DNA of 64,000 nt from Stercorarius parasiticus (lineage: Eukaryota; Chordata; Aves; Charadriiformes; Stercorariidae). Shown one piece after another: positions 11,196-23,932 of the stretch (position 1 is the stretch's first letter; the number at the start of each line of letters is the position of its first letter). The notes under the pieces were generated by a model, which did no database searches, was not told the origin of the DNA, and saw nothing but the letters and a program-made list of their open reading frames with translations. A program made the translations under genes and the position numbers. Location of the stretch: NCBI GenBank assembly GCA_013396915.1, contig VWZL01000193.1:10207-74206 (forward strand), read 5' to 3'.

Positions 11196-13240
11196 TTTAG
11201 TGTACCCCATGAGTGGATAATGATACTGAGACCCAGACACACTTCACTTAATCAGTGTGTAAGTGATCTGTATGGTAAGAATATCCAGAGTTTTGGCATG
11301 AAATCTCAGGATTTATGTAGGCTGTCTGGTATCAGACATGAGGAAATCTGTAGTTTTTGTGGCCCTGGAAGGAAGCTTCCTTGACACCAGCTGATTCCTG
11401 ACTGTCCGCTCCTTCTCCGAACTCTGCAGCCATAGCCCAACAATATGTCAAAGTGTTGGATACACAAGTAACAATTCCTGTCAGGATATTTTCCAATATA
11501 TAGACATGTATTGCCCTGAAGAAAGCGGGGAAGAAATAGGGAGAATGTAGCATATGTATGTCTGCTGTGGAATTTTCTGATACCAACTAAGCATTACAGA
11601 AGTCACTGTAACATCTGCAGTTCCATTTTTTTCAGAGATTTCCTTGAGCATATTGACAAGTTTATCTTCTTCTGAATGAAAAATCCGAATTTTTTACATG
11701 TAACAGATAATATTTTTCTCACTACCTGAACTTTTCTGCAACTTTGATATGGATTTGCAGCCTGTCCTCTTTCGTGTCACTTCTTATGATGCCTCACTCC
11801 TAGCTGCCTCATTTTCTCTACATGTTTCCTTTTCTATTCCCAATTATAGTTCCTTTTTTCCAGGTCTCCTCTTTTTTTCCCTAGTTTTCCAAATTCCAAG
11901 TATTTCCAAATTCTTACTTACAAACATTGTCTCTCTCTGGTTTCGTTTTCTCTCTTGCCAAGCTATTTTGCACCCTTATTTTACCCATAATCCTAAAGTG
12001 TCGTTTCCTCTGTTGCTAAGTATCTCTGTCGCCCCCAGTTATTTTTTATGGTCTCCCTCCTAGACCTGTATCCCTTCCCCCCACCCCCTACCTCAGTTTT
12101 CCATTTGTTGGTTCCCTTGCACAGTTCTGTGGCTCTGCGTACAGCAGCTACAACCTGTGTGAAGATGAGGGAAACAGATAGTGGCAATTGACAGATGGTC
12201 TTTTTTTCTCTGATTTCTATCCGACAATGATGCTGACATAGCAATGAAATCTTAGAATTCTCATAAAAATATACCAGAGCGTCACTTTTCAACTGCATGA
12301 AAATTAACTCTTAACCAGGCTTAACCAAAAAGTAAAATTACAAATCTTTCCAAATAACTCTTAAAACAAGAAAAAAAAATACACATGCCAAATAACTAAC
12401 TCCAACTTTTGGTTTTGCCTGGGAAATGTTCAGGATAGAAAAAGAAGTGGCTGCTAAGTGGCACAGATTGTGAACTAGTGGCTGAAGCTAGAGCTTGACA
12501 GATGTCTAGTGTTTGATGGGCCTCTAGCATTCAAATTACTCTCAGATTAGCCAGCACATCTCCAGTAATAAAGGAGAATAATGATTTCAGCTCTCTTATT
12601 TATTCATTTTACACTGAGTCTGAAAGCCATAAAACACTATGCTGATGGATGTAAATTGTCTCAGACAATTAGCTCCAATTGTACAAAAGCAAATTTGAAG
12701 TCTCTCCAGTTTAATAAGCAAGATGCCTTGGATTGCATTTCAAATATTAGTGAAGTAAACAAAAAGAGAAAAAAAAAAAAGGCTTATAGTGGGCAGACAG
12801 ATGTGTAACGTCCAGGGTGCGACTAGAAAGCACTGTTAGGAATATAAATCTGCAATGAGGACACATTAGCACAAACTAATACTACTGCTCAAATGGAAAT
12901 TTTCCCATCCTTTGAATATTATTAAAAATCTTTTCTTAAAATTAGTAACACTGTTATCCTGCTCTTTATAGTATTTCTTGGTTTGATTGCTAGGTCTAGA
13001 CAGATTCATGACGTTTACAATTCCTTCACTAAGCAGTTACACAATCTCCTCAACACCTCAGAAAATTTCTCTGCAATGTCCATGGCAGGTTTTTCAGTAA
13101 AAGAATCCTGAAGAATACTTCTACCTCTGATCAGTCAGCAAAGTCATTACAAAAAAATTTAGACAATTTTCCTTTTATGGTGCCAAAGAACCACAATTCA
13201 GTCTGGACACTTTCAACCCATACTGTAGATATTTCCCTAA
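11196..13240. other. Unique sequence, no gene seen
   Basis: Pyrimidine-rich on the plus strand at about 11750-12100, which explains the longer open frames there on both strands. No domain or repeat family recognised. Confidence 0.5.
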
Positions 13241-13243
13241 GTC

Positions 13244-13259
13244 TTTTTTTTTTTTTTTT
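13244..13259. repeat. Poly(T) tract, 16 bases
   Basis: Uninterrupted T run. No element could be recognised on either side that would make it a retrotransposon tail. Confidence 0.95.
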
Positions 13260-13882
13260 CATTTTAGAGTTTTAAGATTTCTTGGGAATTCACCATGGAT
13301 TTGAACCAAAAATTCAAGCCCTAGCAAAGTGAACTCAACTTCTTAAGCATCATTGATTATTAATTTCATTCTTGTCTTGCTGAAATTTATTTCTCTTGTT
13401 GGTCCTGAGAGGTTTGCAGTTGGAGGAGGATTGAGCTCTGGTCATTCAGAAATGAATTTGAAGGAAGTGTAGGAAACAATGGCTTAATCAGTTTCAGATT
13501 TAAGACATCCTTTACCCTTATGGACATTAAAAAATTCATGGTAGTATTTATATAAATGGAAACCATGACATATGCACAACAAATCTAAGGAATCCCACAA
13601 GCATCATATTTATCACCCTTTTGGTGGACTTTTGCAGCAGGTACATCATGTTCCCAGCGTGCCAGGATGATGGCAGATTTCCTGAACAATGCCGTGGAAG
13701 CCTTTAGCACAACCTCCTGTGTTACATATCTAGTCACAGCGGCTCAATAGATCCTCCTTCAGTTGGCTCAGGGCTATCTGTCCCATTTGACTGTTTTAGC
13801 TTTGAAGTAATGACAAATGGCTTCTGTGAAGCTGACATCAAAGCTGAAACAGTGGCAAAGGCTGAAACTGGATGATCTCTTT

Positions 13883-13920
13883 GGAAAGTATCGGTTTCCA
13901 CCAAACCGATGGGAAAGTAG
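13883..13920. repeat. Perfect 8-bp inverted repeat flanked by direct repeats
   Basis: ATCGGTTT and AAACCGAT face each other across a 5-base loop at 13890-13910. GGAAAGTA occurs immediately before and again right after the hairpin. The arrangement may be a small hairpin-templated duplication. About one 8-bp arm pair is expected by chance in a window this size. Confidence 0.8.
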
Positions 13921-15639
13921 GGGGGATCTACAAATCACCAATTCACAGCAGTACTGCTAGCTATTATCCAGTACTCCAACCATGAGTGCTGTCATTTCAT
14001 ATAATTCGTCCCAAATCAGTGAGTGAAAATTTCCAGCATTGTGAGGGAGGAAAATATTATAAACGTGAGATGAAAATGAATAATATATGTAATATAACAC
14101 AAGTAATCAATAGAAGAGAAAGAAAATAATCCCAGGGTCTCTTTTGGTGAACCTGACCTTTGATACCTAGACCACATTTGCTTTATCAGCAAAAGAGAGC
14201 TGCAAAGGATATCAATAAATTATTACAAAGAGATAGCAGTACCTGAAGAAAAAGACCTGGCTCTCATTTAGCCTAAGGCCTTTTCCACTGCACTAGCAGT
14301 GTAAGTGAACTTACACAGTGTGTGAAAATTGCATTTGCAGTTGTAGAACAGCAAAATGGGCTTTTGTATATATGTCAATTGGATTTTCTCTCTCCATTTC
14401 CTGCTTTCCAACACTTCTGCTATTGAGATGAGAAAGGTCCTGAAGGACATACTTGGTATGTATTAACAGTCCCAGTGTGCTCTGTTTTTTCCACAGTGAT
14501 TGTTTCAGCTTGAAGTTGGGTCCAAAACAATAACTGTCTGAAAGCAGGCCTGTCTTCACTTTCAGTCATGGAGGTCCAGATAATTAAATACATGGTTTTC
14601 TCAGACAGTGAAAATTGAGAACAAGGTATATGATTTTCTCCAAACAAATATAAATCGTGTGTTTAGAAGATACGCGTTTAAAACGCTACGCTTCCTCAAA
14701 TTCCAAACTGCTTATAAATGGGCTATAGTCCTAGTAAGCTTTTTTTGGTAAACCAAGTATCAACAACAAGGTTTTTTATGTATAAATTCAAATATTCATC
14801 CAGCAAATGTCATCTTCCTGCCTTTAGCAACATCTTATTAAAAAAGTCACTGACTAGTCCCAAGAGCACTGGTTGACTATCTGTAAAAGATTCCTTCTAA
14901 CTTGATAGCCTTACCTGTTGTCTTTTCTCCTTTCACCCACAATACCACATTCCACTTGTTCAGAAAAGCAGGTTAAGCAATTATGAGTTGGTTTAGGGAA
15001 AGGCTGCCTTTTTTTCTGTGTTGTTTATCCCATATTCTTAATGACTTTGTATTTCAAAATTCCGCCTAAGCTTTGCATGACATTATTAAGCTCCTACAGA
15101 ATCTTCCTGAAGAGTGAGCCAAACCACGCTTCCTTTTTTAGAGGAAGAAATGCCAAAATCATTACCCAGACCTGATTGCACTAATGTCTCCTTTTCCTCT
15201 CTGTTCCGCTTTTATTGATAGAGCTCAGGATCTTTTTAAGATTTGTTTTAATTTCCTTTGCAAAATCTAAGTCAGCTTGATTATCTCAGTCAACTTTTGG
15301 CAGCCTTTACTTTATTACTATATTTCCTAGCCTTTAACGTATAACTTTCTTTGCTGATCAATCTCTTTCTTCATTCCCTGTAGGCACTTTGTTGACTCCA
15401 AATATCCTCTTTAAGGTGCTATTAACTGAGCATAAGATTACGTATTTTTCACGTTTTGAGCAAGGTATTTTTGAAATCACAGAGTTTAACACATTTATTT
15501 AAAGCCAATATTATAGTTTAGCAAATATGGATATCTATCAGTGTATCTGCACAATCCATAGTGCATACCAGTTGGTGTCAAAGTAGTAATTAAATACAGC
15601 GCAAAAGCAAATCAGGTCCTCCAAATGTTAATCTCATTA
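13921..15639. other. Unique sequence, no gene seen
   Basis: No recognisable gene or repeat. Overlapping minus-strand open frames near 14270-14650 have no identifiable domain. Confidence 0.5.
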
Positions 15640-15880
15640 TCACCTTCTCAGCACTGCTTGCCAGAAAGTTAACAGCCGTTGAAGCTCTGCTGCTCATCCA
15701 ATCAGAATATTAAATTAATCAGTATGGCCTGACACAAATATTGCCAGTGGTGTTAATCCTTTGCTTTGTACATAGCAAATGTGGAAATAAGCAGCTGTCT
15801 ATGGAGCTCGGTGCATTCCTATTAATATTTCAAATGTGCATCCCGCTTTGGAATGTTTTATGTCATGGTGAGCAATGAAA
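15640..15880. promoter_or_regulatory. Conserved-looking noncoding block (candidate)
   Basis: A stretch with many homeodomain-type AT motifs (TTAAATTAATCA, TTAATCC, CTATTAATATT), a CCAAT-type motif in ATCCAATCAGA, and little low-complexity sequence. It resembles vertebrate conserved noncoding elements by eye only. No conservation data are available here. Confidence 0.25.
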
Positions 15881-15976
15881 AGTTTCTCAGAGACTGGAAA
15901 ATGCATCTCATGTCTGGTTCCCAAGCTCTTTCCCTCGCCTGTGTTCCCCTAGCACTGGTCATAGCTTTCTCTCTAT

Positions 15977-15993
15977 TCTCTCTCTCTCTCTCT
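15977..15993. repeat. (CT)n microsatellite
   Basis: A pure TC run of about 17 bases, preceded by imperfect CT units from about 15967. Confidence 0.95.
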
Positions 15994-16185
15994 ATGCTGT
16001 CATATGATTTCCTGGCAAATTTTTAAAAAATGTGCCAACAGTCTATGAAATCAGACATGATTAGATAGATGTACCCAGACAGGCTCCAGTGTTCAACAGG
16101 CATCTGTTGTAGGGAGCCATCTGAATCACAATCTAACATTGTTCCTTTAAATGCATTTCGAGTATCACAAAAGCTATACAGTAAA

Positions 16186-16208
16186 TTTTTTTTTTCATTT
16201 TTTTTTTT
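16186..16208. repeat. T-rich tract
   Basis: Two T runs separated by CA. Low complexity only. Confidence 0.9.
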
Positions 16209-16498
16209 GCTATAAGCAGACAAATGTGTGAAAACAGTGGCTGAAAGAGTTCTCCTGTGTTGTAAATCTTGGCTAATGAAAGACGTCGTGTTCTCAGAGA
16301 CTTGGATACTGTTCAACGGAGGCCTTTGCCCTGCCTTTGTTACTATAGTTGCAGCTAAGCCATGATCCTGTCAGAATTAATCATAGATAATAAAAAAATA
16401 TTAAATGTACATAATTCCACCTTTCATGTGGATGCTTCTATTTATAAATAATGTACATCTATAAAAAGCATGTTTACAGCTTTCCAGAATTACAACTG

Positions 16499-16660
16499 AG
16501 TATGTACATCCAGATGTGTGTATGTGTACGGATGGATGAATATACATGAGAGTATACATATATGGGAGAATCCATATACACGTATATCCATGTATATAGA
16601 GCTACCTAAATATTTTTGTATGTGCATATCTATATAAACACGGAATATACATACATGCAT
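16499..16660. repeat. Degenerate (TATG/ACAT)n low-complexity tract
   Basis: Alternating TATG, ACATA and ATATAC units make up most of 160 bp. The 69-codon minus-strand open frame over it is a by-product of this periodicity. Confidence 0.8.
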
Positions 16661-19600
16661 ATACTCTTGCTGCAAGAAGAATAAATATTCATTGCTCATT
16701 TTAATAATTCATGATAATAAATATTTATATAACATACACAATGATGTGTTGTGGTATAAATGTTTCAGTGGCATGAGTTGGGGCTGAATACATTATTTAT
16801 GAGTGACAAAGCCACAAGTAAGTCATGCAGGTCAGCAATAAAATCCTTCCACTTCACTCTCATGAATTTCTCACATATTATTAACAGAAGAGATGCACTA
16901 TTTTTCAAATGTGTTAAAAAAATCATTATTTCTGTTATTTTCCTGTGATAATGCCCCTCATTCTGACCAGAAAAAAAAAATCAAAATTACTGCAAAAATG
17001 TACATAAATTTAACATTTTAAAACTTTTGTATTTTCATAAAATTAAACTCAGCTGTCATTCATTAACTGTGAGTAAAGACAGCATCAAAACAAAGATGTT
17101 ATTACACCCAAATTACCTATAATGTTTTGAAAGTAGACCTGTGATTCTGATAAAAGCAGGGGGAAGAACACAGCCTGATGCAGAGCAAAATATAATACAA
17201 TAATGACAACTTTTCCAGGACTCAGAGTTACACACTTTAGGTTTTTGTGAGGTGTAAGTGCTGGAAAAGATCTTTATGGAAAAATCTCTTCTTTGGTAGG
17301 GGGATTTTCTTTTTTCTTAGTTAACATACAGTTGTCTGAAGCTGTTCAGAGGTGTGGAATATTCAAGCCAGTCTTAGAAGAGATGGATTAGTGGCAGGAA
17401 AGAGATGAGACAGTCAAAGGTAACTGATAAATTGAAGAAGCATGAGATGAGTTTTATTTATAGCATGGCTTAGCAATTTGTCATATGACTATACAATTTA
17501 TCTCATTGTTATTACCATTACTTGCATTTGTTTGCATGTTTTTACCTCTATCTTTTCATTAGTTTGGGTACAAGGTGCATTTGTTTAGGTCTGTAAGATA
17601 TTATAAAAAAATACAAACAACTTATCTTTTCCTATATCACATAATGCCGTGGTGATGACAGGAAATATTAATATGGATAATTCTGGATAAAAAGGCATAC
17701 TCATCAAATAGTGCTCAACCTAGGCAAATAGGCAAGTACAATCTTAAGAAATATGAGTATGTGGGCATAGCTTCCATGTAGATCCCTTATTGTGATGGCC
17801 TGGGAAAAAAATTACTTTATATTAGAATAGTGTGGTACTAAAAGCTACCCTGTGAATAATGCTTCTGTATACTTTTATATATTTATATATATACACACAT
17901 ACTTCTTTTTTTTTAATTTTTATTTTTATTACATGATCTTTTACATCTGTCGTTTGGAAAAGAGAAGGCATCGGGCAATGTAATATTTTTCCTCTACCAC
18001 ATTAGCAAACAACTGCTGATACCAATACCTTGCAGCCCCCTGCAACATAATACCAGTATCTTCTCTTCCAAGCCCCTAAGCCTAACTGTGCATATTTTCA
18101 TTAATTATAATTTGGAGGAGATGGAGAGTTTCTTTGAGGTGACAGACAAACAGCAGGATATCATGAATATGTATTGCATGTCTGAGAAAATAAATTAACA
18201 GGGGCCATCCACTCTGGTGACCCACTTAGGCTGTCATTGATGAGTGTGACAGGAAGGTTCTGTAAGAACTGAATTTGCATGACAGACTTTTCTCCTGATC
18301 AACTAATTTACCCTATGCATTTAGATTATTTTAAGCACTACACAGCAGTCAGATAATTAATCACTAAATCACCAATACTGACTTTAAGATACAAGCAATA
18401 TATTATTGCTGATTACCACTTAAAACTCTAGCTTGTCGGGTTTCAGCTCAAAAATTGGTGTAATCTTACACTAAGTAATGAAATATATCATCTGATATGT
18501 TCATAAGGTTAGATGTTTAGGGAAAGAGGTTGATACGCTATAAATAAATGAGTTTTGTTGTTCATTATGACAAATATGCACAGATGATGGAAATTCTCAC
18601 AGAAGTACCTGGTTGCCGCCAGTTATTAGTTTATTATATTAAAAAGAAGTTCCGCTAAGCTTGTGTCTAAAATTCCTAGAGTGAAAATGTTTGTGTGCAT
18701 GCACATACATCTGTCTACATATAAACATATAAATATATGAATGAATATATCTCAGCCACCTTTTCTGTGGCTCAGATACCTTCATACAAACATGTGCATT
18801 TTCAGCCAAATCTAAACCTTAAAAGAATATAAATAAATATTGAATTATAGCAAAGTGCATCTCTCAAAATACAACATTACAATGTGTGTTTATATGATGC
18901 AGCAGAAACAAAAAGATTGCGTGTTCTTGTGTTGTAGATTTTTACTGATTCAATGCCTGTAGCAGCTTATAAAGAGTCTCTCAGTCACTTTCTTAGTGAG
19001 TTGAGTTTGGCCTCAAAGTTACGCTATGAAGGCCAGATATACTCTGTCACATATTTTAACAAATGCATCAATGAAGGCACATAAAAAATAAAGTAAAAAA
19101 GGCCACCTGGTCTCTTAACAACTCAAAAATGAAGAATAGAATATATTTTTTTTCCTAGCACTCATACAAAAAGTCCTCTATTCTAAAAAACTCATCAGGC
19201 ATCTGCAGTCCTGTTAGTCAAGTAAAGAGCCTGTAAAACTTTGTTTTGAAAATTGGCAGAAAACTCTTAGTGTTTGCATGTTTTTGACTGACTTTAGACT
19301 GCACGGTTTTACAAGACCAGAAAGATCCAGCACAAAATTCCTCAGCCCAAGAGGCCTCTGACGCTTTTGGAAACTTAAGCTTCTTGGTTGGAGGATAACA
19401 CATTAGTGTTTGAGATCTGCTGTCTTTAATCATCTATGCTTACTTGCAGTCAAAGAAACAAGTCCGGTCTAGAAGGCTTATTTATCCTGAGGTGCACCTG
19501 GCAAATCATTTGTTTGCAGCTCCCTCGCAGTGACTGGGAATTCATCAGTTCATGCTTGTGTCTTGGGCGCCTTTTGGAGACATCCACCTGTTGGGGTGTA

Positions 19601-20280
19601 ATGGACGGGGAAAAAAATAATCCATTTGGCAGCCAAGGTAATTCTTTCTACATATAAGTAGTTAGTTTTCTTTCCCAAGCAACAGCTACTTGTGATTCTC
19701 TTTGGGCTTTTTTTTTTTTTTTTTACATTTATTGAAGAGTATTGAACAGTAGTGAGAAAGTCCTAGGAAGCAAAGTTCTGCAGGTAATATTTTTTTTAAA
19801 CCCACCTTGACTCCTATCACTTAGCAATTTCTTGTATGCTGACCTGCAATTATATCTTAAAAGCTTATTTTAGTTCCCAACCAGCAGCTGAGGAGCACAG
19901 TAAGAGGTGAGGCCATTCAAGTCATCAACTGAAGTACTCTGGAAACTTAGAAAATTGTGTAGGGTTTTGTTCAGAAACACCGGAAGGACAGCTATTCCCA
20001 AATGCGCTCCACAGGCAACAAAACTTTTCCCAGAAGTCTTTTAAAATCTACGTTTAATAAATGAAACAGTAGGTATTTTTGTGCCACCAGCAGAGAACAG
20101 GAAAGGCTGATGTCCTAGGAAACCTATCCGGACACTTCAGGCCCTCCACAGTATAAAGTCCATACCCTGGGCTACAGAGGTAAGCACACGAACAGTAATC
20201 ATAGTAAGTTTGTTGATCTTACAGGAAATTCTCAACCTCTACCTACTTTTGGAAAGCGGTTTACCTCAATGTGTGTCAGC
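16661..20280. other. Unique AT-rich sequence, no gene seen
   Basis: No recognisable gene. It contains a TATA-rich tract at about 17868-17930 and a T17 run at 19708-19724. Short open frames have no domain features. Confidence 0.5.
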
Positions 20281-20293
20281 CAGGCAAAGCTAT

Positions 20294-20337
20294 TTCTATG
20301 CTGCTGTAACTGTAATTTTTATTCTATGCTGCTGTAA
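20294..20337 (+). repeat. Two-copy 28-bp tandem duplication
   Basis: TTCTATGCTGCTGTAA occurs at 20294-20309 and again at 20322-20337, exactly 28 bp apart. The pattern suggests a recent slippage duplication whose second unit is only partly retained. Confidence 0.9.
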
Positions 20338-20551
20338 ACAGTGGAAGACTCCCCATTTTGTAAAATCCAAATTGTACCTATTGTCCTATCATTAAAGTCC
20401 AAGGACGCCTCATCTGAAGTTCAGATCAAAGCTGTTCTTCATACATAGAAAATCAGAGACTGTGAAACAGAAGCAGGTTTTCCAGGCAGCGCTAAAGCCC
20501 AGAAGGAGACAGAAATCATGCGATCCTTACCCCAGTCTGACCAAATATGTA

Positions 20552-20594
20552 TTAGACCCAACCAATCCATCTTTTAGACCCAAAAATCCATCTT
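20552..20594 (+). repeat. Two-copy 21/22-bp tandem duplication
   Basis: TTAGACCCAA followed by AATCCATCTT is repeated back to back. The first unit is 22 bp and the second 21 bp, differing by one deletion and one substitution. Confidence 0.9.
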
Positions 20595-20599
20595 TGAAT

Positions 20600-22786
20600 G
20601 AGCTGAAGTTTGTGATTTTGGAAAATATTTGTTCACATCACATATGTTACTGTGGCAACAAAAAAACGTGGTTGAAACTGAGGCATTTTGCAGAAAAGAA
20701 TCCAAGATTAATTTCAGTGGAACAGTGAGAAAGAAAATGAGAAACCAGAAATATAACCACAGGCTCATATGTAAGTGCTCCAAGGAAGGTGATGGCTTTT
20801 ATCCCCTGCTCCAAGTCCTATATATACAGCGTGCATTAAATATAAAGACAATGTATCAACAAATCGTTACTGGGAGGGAAGAATCCAAGATTCATGACCT
20901 ACACCTGAGTTTGTAAACACAGGTCCATGCTTAAGCTCGTGGTCTCTCCCCAGCCCTTCACAGAGGGTATGGAGGGTTTAGTTCTGTGAGACCCGGCTCC
21001 CCCTTGCATCGCACACAGAATAACATTCAGGCTCCAGAGCTGCAATGGCAAATTCGGTCCCCCTCATATCAGGTAGAATAACACCAGCTATCGCTGAGAG
21101 CACTGTATCTATCCCAGGTCTACACCTTTTCCCCAGCAATAATACCATACTAATTCCCACTAGCTTGCCACTGTAATATCTGCCAGTCTGTTATTTGAAA
21201 GGAAGGAATTCCACATTTCCTGGAAAGCAGGAAAGAAAAAGGAATTCCATGACTACCTTGTTTACTTAGATAAAATGCAGATATTGACATTCGTTCGTGG
21301 TTTGGAATGCTAGCATAAATCCTCCTATTTTAGCGGGATTAGTGGGCAGAGTGCTCATGTAATTCAAGAAATTTAATATGTACAATTCACTAGATTTCAA
21401 AGTGAGGAAACGGGATGCGAGTCATTTTTAGAGAAGAGTGGTTTTTGAGCAGAGATATAAGAAAAGAGCATGTAGCATGAGACATAAAAGCAAGGAAGTC
21501 CTTTTATAATTTTTCTTTCTGTTTTTTTTTCTCTTTACATTACATGATGCCTAAAAAACCGTAGTCTGTTCCTGGAAAGATATTAATTTTGACCAAGTAA
21601 TTTTGAACAATGTCATTTTGGTAGAACATTTTTTTTATTATTCTGTTCAAATATATTTTTCTTGATTTATGTATTTCCTTGAGGGTTGTCTGGATTTTCA
21701 AGAATCATCTAGAAGGAAAATGTCCATGAACAGTAAACAACTTAATGAAAATATTCCTGCAACTAACTTGTGTAGGGACAAAGGCCCTTTGTAACCACCA
21801 TTTCTCATGTTTAGGATTTTAAAAAAAACACACACACACCCCAAAAAAATGGGCTGATTTCTGCTCATGAGTCAATATTTTTCATTTAGAATCAATGGAA
21901 GTGGTGGATTTTTCACTCCAAAGGTTTCAGGAAGAAAAGAAACTTTTCCATTTTCCAAACAGTAATCTACAAACCACAAGTGAAAAGACTTATTTGCATG
22001 CTTAACTTAATCATGTGAATAGGTCTGTTGAGTATGTGCACACGTGTTTGCAGAATGGAAGCCCAAAAGACCAATCTTAGTCCCAGTGGAATTCGGAAAG
22101 GCTTTGCCAATTATTTCAGTAGAAGCAGGATCATGACATTACATATGAATGAGAATTGATGGTTTAGAGACACAATTGTTTTCAGAGCAACTGTTTTGTA
22201 CACTGACAATTTGTCCAGCTCCCTAAGGTCTGTTACTGAATCCCACGATTCCCTGTCTTCACTGGGAAAGATACATATCGCTTCAGCCTTACAAGAGGCT
22301 GTGAAATTGGGCATTTTGTTTGGAAAGCAAAGAGTTATTTTATAATTCTCAGCAGAAGAATTTTGCTTAATAATTGCTTAAAATGCTTAATAATAACTCT
22401 TAATATTAAACAAAAAGAGAAGAAGAAACAAAGTCAGGTTAACTTACAGTTGACCTCTAAAATGTCGTGAACCAGTAGATAAACACAAAGTCTGTGGGAC
22501 AACTCCCTCCCCAATGAATTATTTGATATTTGGTAAACAGTGATATTTAAAGGACAATTTGTGGACATAAGAAGAGGTACTATTTAATGAAATGCAGCTG
22601 TCCTTTTATTTGGACTCTTAAGTTTTTCATAAGAAAGGGTTAGTGATAGAATTAATTTAAGTTTGCAGTGAGAAATACTCTAGTTGTACTTCTACGTTTG
22701 CAAACACTCACCAACTCCTTTACTTAGATCATTCTCCACAGTCCTTTCTTATCTCCTCCTGTTGGTCCCTTTTCTTTTCCCTGAAG
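20600..22786. other. Unique sequence, no gene seen
   Basis: No recognisable gene. AATCCAAGATT recurs near 20699 and 20883 with weak similarity downstream (a possible 184-bp duplication). A short A8(CA)5 tract lies at 21821-21839. Confidence 0.5.
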
Positions 22787-22807
22787 AAAAAAAAAAAAAA
22801 AAAAAAA
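22787..22807. repeat. Poly(A) tract, 21 bases
   Basis: Uninterrupted A run. No retrocopy could be recognised upstream of it. Confidence 0.95.
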
Positions 22808-23739
22808 GAGAAGAGACCACAACAAAGAATGACCATGTAATTGTATAATCAGATTAAAATTGGGCCAAGATTTCAGACAAAAAACATGGGCTCCAAACAT
22901 TCCTTTTGCCATGGTAAGTCAGATTTTTTTTCAGGTGCTCGTAGGTTGCTCTGCTGTCTGGGATCAGGTCACATCTTTGCATTTCAAGATCCGTTCATTT
23001 GCTCCTCTAAGTCCTTTGTCATTTACATTAACACAGCAGTAACAGAGGGATAAGGTTGCTGATCGTAAATTCAGAGGTAATCACTCCTTTTCTTTAGAAA
23101 ATATGAGTTGGCTGAAGGGCAGTGGACGTGCTTAGGGAAAAGATTGAGGAATAATCTGTAATCTTTTCTTAAGATAGCCCATTAAGGGAAAATCTAACTG
23201 GGATTTCCCATCATCATAAAACATGCAGTAGATGTATTCTTAATGAATCATGGAGACTCAGATGACTACTGTAGGTGCAAAACCAGCCGTCAGCCTCCTG
23301 CCACCCTTTGCTTCTTCAGGGGGTCGTGGCAGTGAATACTTCGAAATATTGTTCACCCTCACATAAGCCTTTTACTTTGTTCCCTTCTTTTTCTTTCCTT
23401 TCTTCTGCATCTACCATAATGGAAGCTTCTACTTTTTCAGTTTCCTCATCTGGATTTTCCTTCTTCTGCTTTTAAAAGTATCATCTCCTCCATTCCCCCA
23501 CCCCTGCAGTTTCCTTTTCTTCATGCTGACAGCATCCTCCACCATCCACTCTGTTTGCTGTCCTCTTCATGCGCCTGCAAGCAAATCCCCTCTTTTGGCA
23601 GCAGCCCTGGATTCCTGTCTCAGCTCTCTCTCACTATTTAACAGCAAGGCACTGCCACCTGCAGAGAGCAACTTTGACAGTAACAACTGCATGGGAAATG
23701 GGAAACAGTAAAACCTGGCTGCTGAAGGAGCAGCAGTTA

Positions 23740-23932
23740 CATAGGTTTTGGAGGTTTTTGCTTTGGATTAGGAAAAATTTCTCCTACATTTTCTTAAATC
23801 CACTCTGATTTAATACAAGGTAAAAGAAAGTGTGCTTGTTTCAATGTTTAAACAGGACATGGTAGTGGAACTTTGGTTGGACTAGATGATCTGAAAGGTT
23901 CCTTCCAAGCTAGGCAATTATATGATTTCATA
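23740..23932 (+). mobile_element. CR1 3' tail fragment, degenerate
   Basis: The block from GGTTGGACTAGATGATCT through AAAGGTTCCTTCCAAGC to AATTATATGATTTCATA (about 23875-23932) is a clear CR1 3' UTR and terminal octamer region. GGATTAGGAAAAATTTCT near 23764 matches the upstream CR1 segment that precedes it in other copies, so the fragment probably starts near 23740 with an internal deletion. The tail is secure, the upstream part tentative. Confidence 0.75.

Noticed and set aside
16490..16699. 69-codon minus ORF
   Set aside because: By-product of the degenerate TATG/ACAT low-complexity tract.
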